Shown here piece after piece: positions 58,738 to 64,000 of a DNA stretch of 64,000 nt. Positions within the stretch are counted from its first letter, which is position 1, and each line of letters opens with the position of its first letter. Made by a program: the position numbers and the translations under genes. Below the pieces are notes generated by a model. That model did no database searches, had not been told where the DNA came from, and saw nothing but the letters and a program-made list of their open reading frames with translations. Source of the DNA: Welwitschia mirabilis (Eukaryota > Gnetophyta > Gnetopsida > Welwitschiales); contig JBOZIK010000001.1 of NCBI GenBank assembly GCA_051453625.1, positions 249,710,917-249,774,916 of the forward strand. Direction: 5' to 3'.

Positions 58738-60892
58738 TCAATAGAAAAAAAGGTTCTCTAGAATTTGCCTTAGTAATAGAAACAACCACTTATAGAGCTT
58801 CATATAAAGCTTACTGTAAGAAACTAAATTTCCTAATAGATGTTCCTTCAAGAGCTCCCTATCATGATATAGCACATTGATGTCATAAATAGTAATAACT
58901 AAATGATCAGAATAAGATTGAATTATGCTATCACTCTTTGTCAATGGAGTAAATAAGGCAACTTGATTTCCTTCTATTTTAGCCTAATGTGAAGCATCTG
59001 CCCATGATTTCTTCTCTGATAAATGCATGTTTTCCATATTATTCTCTAGCATCTAGAGAGAATCACTCATGGACTCTTACTCTTTGATTCCATGATGCGT
59101 GATGCAGTAAAATGACTTTATCATATCAACCATGTTGTAGAGATGTTAAAGTGAAGCATACCATTCATGTTATGAAGAACAATAAGAAGTGAAATGAGTA
59201 GAACAGTTGTACTCAAAGTCCTCTAGTACATCTGCTATCTTGAATTTACGATGGATGTAGATGTCATCTAGGCATGAAGGATGAATTACCTATACATGCA
59301 TGAGGTTGGAAATGGACTAATNNNNNNNNNNTTAATCTTAGGGTACAAGGTCTTCACCATTGATAAGAGATGATTAGTGCAATAAGATATTTGGCCTTTT
59401 TAATTTACAATGGAGTATGGAGTTATAGGCGAGTGGCAAAGAGATTTTGAAGAAGGGTAAGTAACAAGAAAACTTTGATCTAGAGACTAAAAATAGGGAA
59501 TGGAATAGAACATATCCTCTTCATCCATTAATGCATCAAAATCATTAAGTACCTCTTACTCTTAAGAATCAAAAGGAACAATAAATTAATTAAAAGGCCA
59601 ATGAAAGGGATAAAAGGAAAAGTTTGACTTATAATAATGTACTCCTCCCTTAGCTATTAGAGGGAGAGCTTCTCTAGAGGCTATGGAATAAAATCCATTT
59701 CCTCCTCGATAAAAGTCTCTACACAAGGAACCTAGAATAAAAAAATAAAATGTCTATATCAAAAAAAAGGGGGAAGGGGGGGTGGGGGGTGAGGGGGGAG
59801 GGGGAGGGGGGGAAGAGAGAGAGATAGTAATAGGTAATACCCCATGGGATCTGTAACATCAAGAAAAGCTAAGGAATGCATCCTCTTATTGTTGTGGTTC
59901 CATAGTCATAGGATGACTCATTGGAGCTTTATCATGTTTTCTATGGGAAGAGTTATGATATCTTAAATCCTTACACATTTGAAAATGCTAAATAATAAAA
60001 AAACTAGAGTTATCAGAAATATACTTAATAGCAAAATTCTTAGCAAAACTCATATGCTGGATGGAATAGAAAAAGTACACTAAGATGTTTCTTTAGGATT
60101 ATAACTCTTAGAGACGTTACCCTTCATAGATGAGAAAGAATGAGAATGTAATAAAGATTAAGTAGTGATCTCATTAGAAGGCAAAACAAAGAAGAAATTT
60201 ACAAAAATAGCTTTAAATTGCTATATATCCCCTAAACACATAGAAGCAAAATATAAATCTAATAAGATATGGCTATAGAAAAACTTATTCCTATCTTCAT
60301 TCCTCTTCAATTGGGTCAATTGGAAGAGGATGGAATAACAAATAATCAAGGTCCAATCTAAAGAAACTTTACTAGTTAAGAAGGGGAACAAGTAAATTAT
60401 GTAAGTGGAAATCTCACTAACCTGATCATGAAGAAAGATCCTACTAGCAATTAGTGCATATGGAGTGGTAAAATTGGCAGTAGAGTTCTCATGACTATGG
60501 GTATCTAGCTCTAGAACATACACAAAATCATCTAATTAATTGACCAAGAAGTGATAAAAGTAATCATTAGAACAAAGAACTTTAAGAGAAACATGATCAC
60601 CTTTACTCATCCCAAAGACTAGTTAGATGTTCTCTTCTAATATCTAAATTAGGTCATGATGAGAATGGGGAATGATAGTAGTGTATGGATCAAAGAAATA
60701 GTATAAGGAATCCAAGATAAAAGGAATGATAGGATGATAAATACAGAAAGTTGAAAAGCCATAGAGATCTAAGAGATTAGAGGAGAAGATCTAGGAAAAC
60801 CCTTACTTCAAAGTGCATTGCTATGATTCCAACTCTATAGACTTGAAATTGATAGAATTTCAAGAAATGGTGGGGTAAAGTTTAGAAGCCAT
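58738..60892 (-). pseudogene. E10: long degraded minus-strand reading frame of unknown family
   Basis: From an ATG at 60890-60892 (MASKLYPTIS) one can follow interrupted frames leftward. A FILDSLYYFFDPYTTIIPHS segment is followed by LVFGMSKGDHVSLKVLCSND, then an open stretch of 100 codons (60221-60523) with SHENSTANFTTPYALIAS and RIFLHDQVSEISTYIIYLF. Far downstream, EKKSWADASH.AKIEG runs into the open frame 58738-58944. A proline-coding C-rich tract (59769-59812) and a 10-base gap (59322-59331) lie between. The overall look resembles N-terminal domains of plant transposon-associated proteins, but I cannot assign a family. Confidence 0.45.
59769..59812 (+). repeat. G-run, potential G-quadruplex sequence
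   Basis: 44 bases containing seven runs of at least five G separated by one or two bases (a, t). The complement reads as a proline-rich segment within the E10 minus-strand reading. Exceptional in such AT-rich DNA. Confidence 0.85.
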
Positions 60893-61124
60893 ACCTTAAC
60901 CAGAGAAAGAAATACATCTACAAATGCTAGAAGAAACTCATATTTAGGTAAAAGTATGTTGTTAAATGGCCTATACAAAAATTAACAAAAAGAAAAAGGC
61001 AAATATTAAAATAAAATAAAAATATCAAAGAAAGAGATAAGTAGAAGAACAGATAGAAGAGCTACCAATTTAACTATAAATACATATAATAAAGGAAGTA
61101 AAAAACATGAGGGAACCATATAGG

Positions 61125-61132
61125 TATTTATA
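61125..61132 (-). promoter_or_regulatory. TATA box upstream of the E10 reading frame
   Basis: The minus strand reads tataaata within ccaccattataaatacctat, a good plant core promoter match, about 235 bases upstream of the E10 ATG (60892). It lies between the short-repeat array (61255-62060, upstream) and the frame. This is the spacing expected for an LTR U3/R boundary or a host promoter. Confidence 0.5.
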
Positions 61133-61254
61133 ATGGTGGACTAGGATTTTCCCTAACCCTAAAATAATAGTTAACCATAATTAACTAAACCTTAGTTAGA
61201 TGCAAATAACTCTAATTAACTATGGAAAAATCGAGGCTCTAAAATATAGTGGAC

Positions 61255-62060
61255 TAAAACCCAATGTCACACTACTAGATGGTTGACATCACACTTCAGG
61301 CATCAAAATCACACTCTTAGATGATCAACATTGCACTTCAGAATCCAACCTATATGGCCAACATCGCACTTTCAGGTGGCTGACTTACACTTTAGAGATC
61401 AACATCGCACTCCTAGATGATTGATGTCACACTTTAGAGGATGACCCAAAGGGTCAATGTTGTAGTTCCAGAAAGATAATGTCATAATTTGAAGGCCAAT
61501 GTTGTATTCCCAAAGGCTAACAGCATGCTTCAGAGGCAGATGTTGCACTTTGAAGGCTAATGTCACACTTTGTCTTACCAAATCTAAAATTGCACTTTGA
61601 AGTCTCTCAAAGCTTGAAGTTGCACTTGGGTTCTCGACATTGCACTTGTCTTCATAGGACTAGATTCAACTATTTTTCCATAAACATTGCTTGTTATACT
61701 CACTTGCTTAAAAAACCCTAATTTTACGTTTGGCTACCCAATGTTACACTTGTTGCCTATAGGCCTAGAATCTTCCTTTGCCTCTTAGAAAATACCTATT
61801 TGCTCACTATCACGAAAGGCTCTGACATCACACTTAATGTCCTAACATCTTACTTAGAGTCTTGATGTTATACTTGGATGCCTAACATTGCACTCTTACT
61901 CTAGATGCATTACCACCTCTTGGCGTTACTTAGAAAAACCCAAAATCCTTTCAAACCTCTTGATGTTAGACTTGGATGTTCAATGTCGCACTCAGTATGC
62001 ATAGGTATTCAATATCACACATGGATCTTTGATTCCATCTGTAGATTCCTGATAACATTT
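61255..62060. repeat. Degenerate short-unit repeat array
   Basis: About two dozen variants of the 13-base core aacatcgcacttt (with gatgttgcacttt, aatgtcacacttt and similar) are spaced about 20-40 bases apart, denser in 61255-61650 and again in 61820-62020. The linkers also recur (aggctaatg, agatgatcaac). The array precedes a TATA box on the minus strand. The minus-strand open frame at 61399-61581 is a by-product of the repetition. Confidence 0.75.
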
Positions 62061-62114
62061 AGACTTCCTTTGGTAGTTATTATCTATGTTAGCAAGATAA
62101 CATCNNNNNNNNNN

Positions 62115-64000
62115 GGAGAAAGCAAAGAGAGAATGCTTACAAAATAAGGTAGAGGCATATGAGTTTAGAAGAACATCGAACCCAATGGTGCATCATCGAA
62201 CACAATGTTAATGAGTTAACCATGGTACTAGAAGGCCAAATTAACCATATCTACTTCCAAAATGAATAGCTAGCTAATAGGATTAATAGCCATCTTTCTC
62301 ACTTAGAAGAAAGACATATAGAATATAATCTAATGGCATATCAAGAACAACCATCTAGATTACAATAGCATACTCTTATAGCATATATTGCCCTCCAAAA
62401 CTTTCAAATAAGATTATTAAATACAGAGACTAACCTTTAAGCTTTCTTAACAAACAAAGTTAACCATGCCAATATTGAACAATCTGAAGGAGAAAAACTT
62501 GTAAATATAATACATTTAATAACCTATGAAGGTAAGGATAGAGCAAGATAAAAAGCCATATCTCAAATCTGACAAATAGATAATTATTTCAAACTTTAAA
62601 ATACACCTTCACAAAGATGGTGTGTATATGTTGCCATATTTTGTGTAGGAAATGCATAGGAAAGGTGGTCCATATGTCAAAAAGACACCCACATAGGACA
62701 CGATGGGATACCTTTGTTGAAGAATTTAAAATAAAATTCATTCTATAAGATTTTATTAAGGATCCAATGGTAGAGTTTTAATTCTTGTGCTTTAGAAAAT
62801 GCCCATTACATGAAAATTAATTAGAATTCTAGCACCTTATAAAGTATCTAAAGAATTTTATAAAGTAGTTAATTAATAGTTTTATTACAATATTACCACC
62901 CAAACTTAGAATTATTCTAAATAAATTAGAAATCAAGTTCACAAAAGATGCCTATTAAAAAAAACATTGTCTTAAAGGATAAGAGAACAAATAGACAGAC
63001 CAACCATAGTAAGGGGATAAGCACCCTCTTTCAATCACACCACCAATAAGGAAGCCAAATAGAACTAATCTCACCTATCACAAGTATCAAAAGAGAGGTT
63101 ACATTGTCAAGAACTATACATCTAAATCATGAACATCGAATGTTCCTTAGCACAATTAGCATCAAGCTCTTCAGAGTAAGCCCATGTCATCTATAAGATT
63201 TAATGCTACCATTTAAACAGTTATAATTTACATTTAATACTCCATCCTAGAATTATGTTTTTATATTTCATCTTTTCCTATTTAATTCCTAATTGATAGT
63301 GGTTCATCACACAATTTTATTTCATCATATTTATTTTACAAATTAAATATTAATACTTTTAAAGAAAGATAGTCCATCATAAGATTTATAGGATGTAGTT
63401 TTCTTACATAAGATGGGACTATCCCCTTTATCACTTTTACCATTCATGATTTACACTTTAGAGATAAGTTTTATATCTTCTAAATTAGAGAATACCATGT
63501 CCTTTTAAGAATCCATTTCTTAATTAGATATAATTTTTAGATTAACTTTCATCAATGAACCTTGCAATTATCTCATTAATTTGGAGAATGAATCTTTAGA
63601 TGGAAGGAAAAGAGTAAGGCAATATTTTTAACCTTACTCAAACAATTGTAAAAACTGTAAAATATAAACACGTATTCATCACTCTAGTATAGGTGGAAGA
63701 CCATGAATAAGATCCATCTATACCAAAAGAACTATAAGAATTTTTAGATGTATTTGAAGATTCATAAATGATACCATCCAAGAGAAAAGTAGAGTATGTA
63801 ATTAACTTAATCCCTAGGGCACAGCCAATGGTGAAATCACCCTATCATTTCTTAATAGTAGAACTAAGAAAACGAAAGTTACAAATGAAATAACTATTGT
63901 TAGAAGGAAAGATTTATCCTAGTCTATTACCATCAGGGGCAATAGTATTATTTATTAAAAAAAAGGATGGTATCTCGTGGCTCTGTATTGAATATAAATA
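62115..64000 (+). pseudogene. E9 gag, protease and start of reverse transcriptase, broken
   Basis: A gag-like region (62115 to about 63100) contains RWDTFVEEFKIKFIL (62708-62752; family capsid core) and later basic, Lys/Thr-rich sequence. The protease reads FLIDSGSSHNFISSYLFYKL near 63285-63345 with the active DSG kept. Reverse transcriptase starts near 63800 with AQPMVKSPYHF, then LLPSGAIVLFIKKKDG (about 63920-63970) and LCIEYK at the window edge. Several stops and frameshifts. Confidence 0.85.

Larger units (their letters stand above)
58050..64000 (+). mobile_element. E9: Ty3/gypsy retrotransposon, plus strand, running off the window
   Basis: The LTR ends gggacattaca at 58415, followed by a primer-site-like tggtatcaaatcc (58418-58430). 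Gag, protease and the start of reverse transcriptase lie at 62.1-64.0 kb. The 3.7 kb between primer site and gag is far longer than a normal leader and contains the minus-strand unit E10, so E9 was probably invaded there. The start of the LTR is uncertain (58050-58115). Confidence 0.68.

Noticed and set aside
61150-61162. Telomere-like ccctaaccctaa
   Set aside because: Only two units at one site, with no array; chance occurrence.
1-64000. CRISPR arrays, operons or a bacterial defence system
   Set aside because: The window is plant-like retroelement DNA; no regular spaced repeats, ribosome binding sites or compact gene clusters are present.

Overview
The window looks like plant nuclear DNA from a repeat-rich, probably pericentromeric or otherwise heterochromatic region. 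It is very AT-rich and almost every piece of coding sequence is broken. What can be read consists of degraded Ty1/copia and Ty3/gypsy LTR retrotransposons plus fragments of three plant host gene families: pentatricopeptide repeat (PPR), pyruvate decarboxylase (PDC) and GRAS transcription factor. I found no intact gene, no rRNA or tRNA gene, no CRISPR array and nothing bacterial. Many in-frame stops fall where CAA, CAG, CGA or TGG codons would be expected, which fits C-to-T decay of methylated repeats. Species cannot be told from this sequence.

Layout. 0.5-1.0 kb: PPR pseudogene. 1.3-22.0 kb: a PDC pseudogene (copy 1) split at 1770/21701 by a minus-strand gypsy element (E1). E1 is itself split by a second minus-strand LTR element (E2, with ~2.4 kb LTRs), and E2 is split by a plus-strand copia element (E3). 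This is a four-level nest, with target-site duplications readable for the two outer insertions. 22.0-27.2 kb: non-coding sequence, the first part of which recurs at 56.2-58.0 kb. 27.2-31.4 kb: PDC copy 2, split by a plus-strand gypsy element with an internal deletion (E4). 31.4-40.6 kb: minus-strand gypsy E5, carrying a short LTR element (E6) in its leader. 42.5-43.3 kb and 54.1-55.1 kb: three copies of an unclassified repeat (R2). 45.5-45.9 kb: possible CACTA-type miniature element. 46.8-49.5 kb: minus-strand copia pol (E7). 50.06 kb: primer binding site of another LTR element (E8). 50.8-53.1 kb: an unrecognised coding-like tract next to a minus-strand GRAS pseudogene. 56.2-58.0 kb: third copy of the PDC 3' fragment with its flank. 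58.1-64.0 kb: plus-strand gypsy E9, which seems to be interrupted by a minus-strand unit (E10) with a TATA box behind a long degenerate short-repeat array.

The parts do not form a working pathway. The main interest is historical. A decayed PDC gene was duplicated locally, and its copies were hit independently by different retrotransposons, two of them at practically the same exon position. Ten runs of N interrupt the window, and at least two are flanked by near-identical sequence on both sides and look like unmerged assembly overlaps. All alignments were done by eye; boundaries marked approximate may be off by tens of bases.
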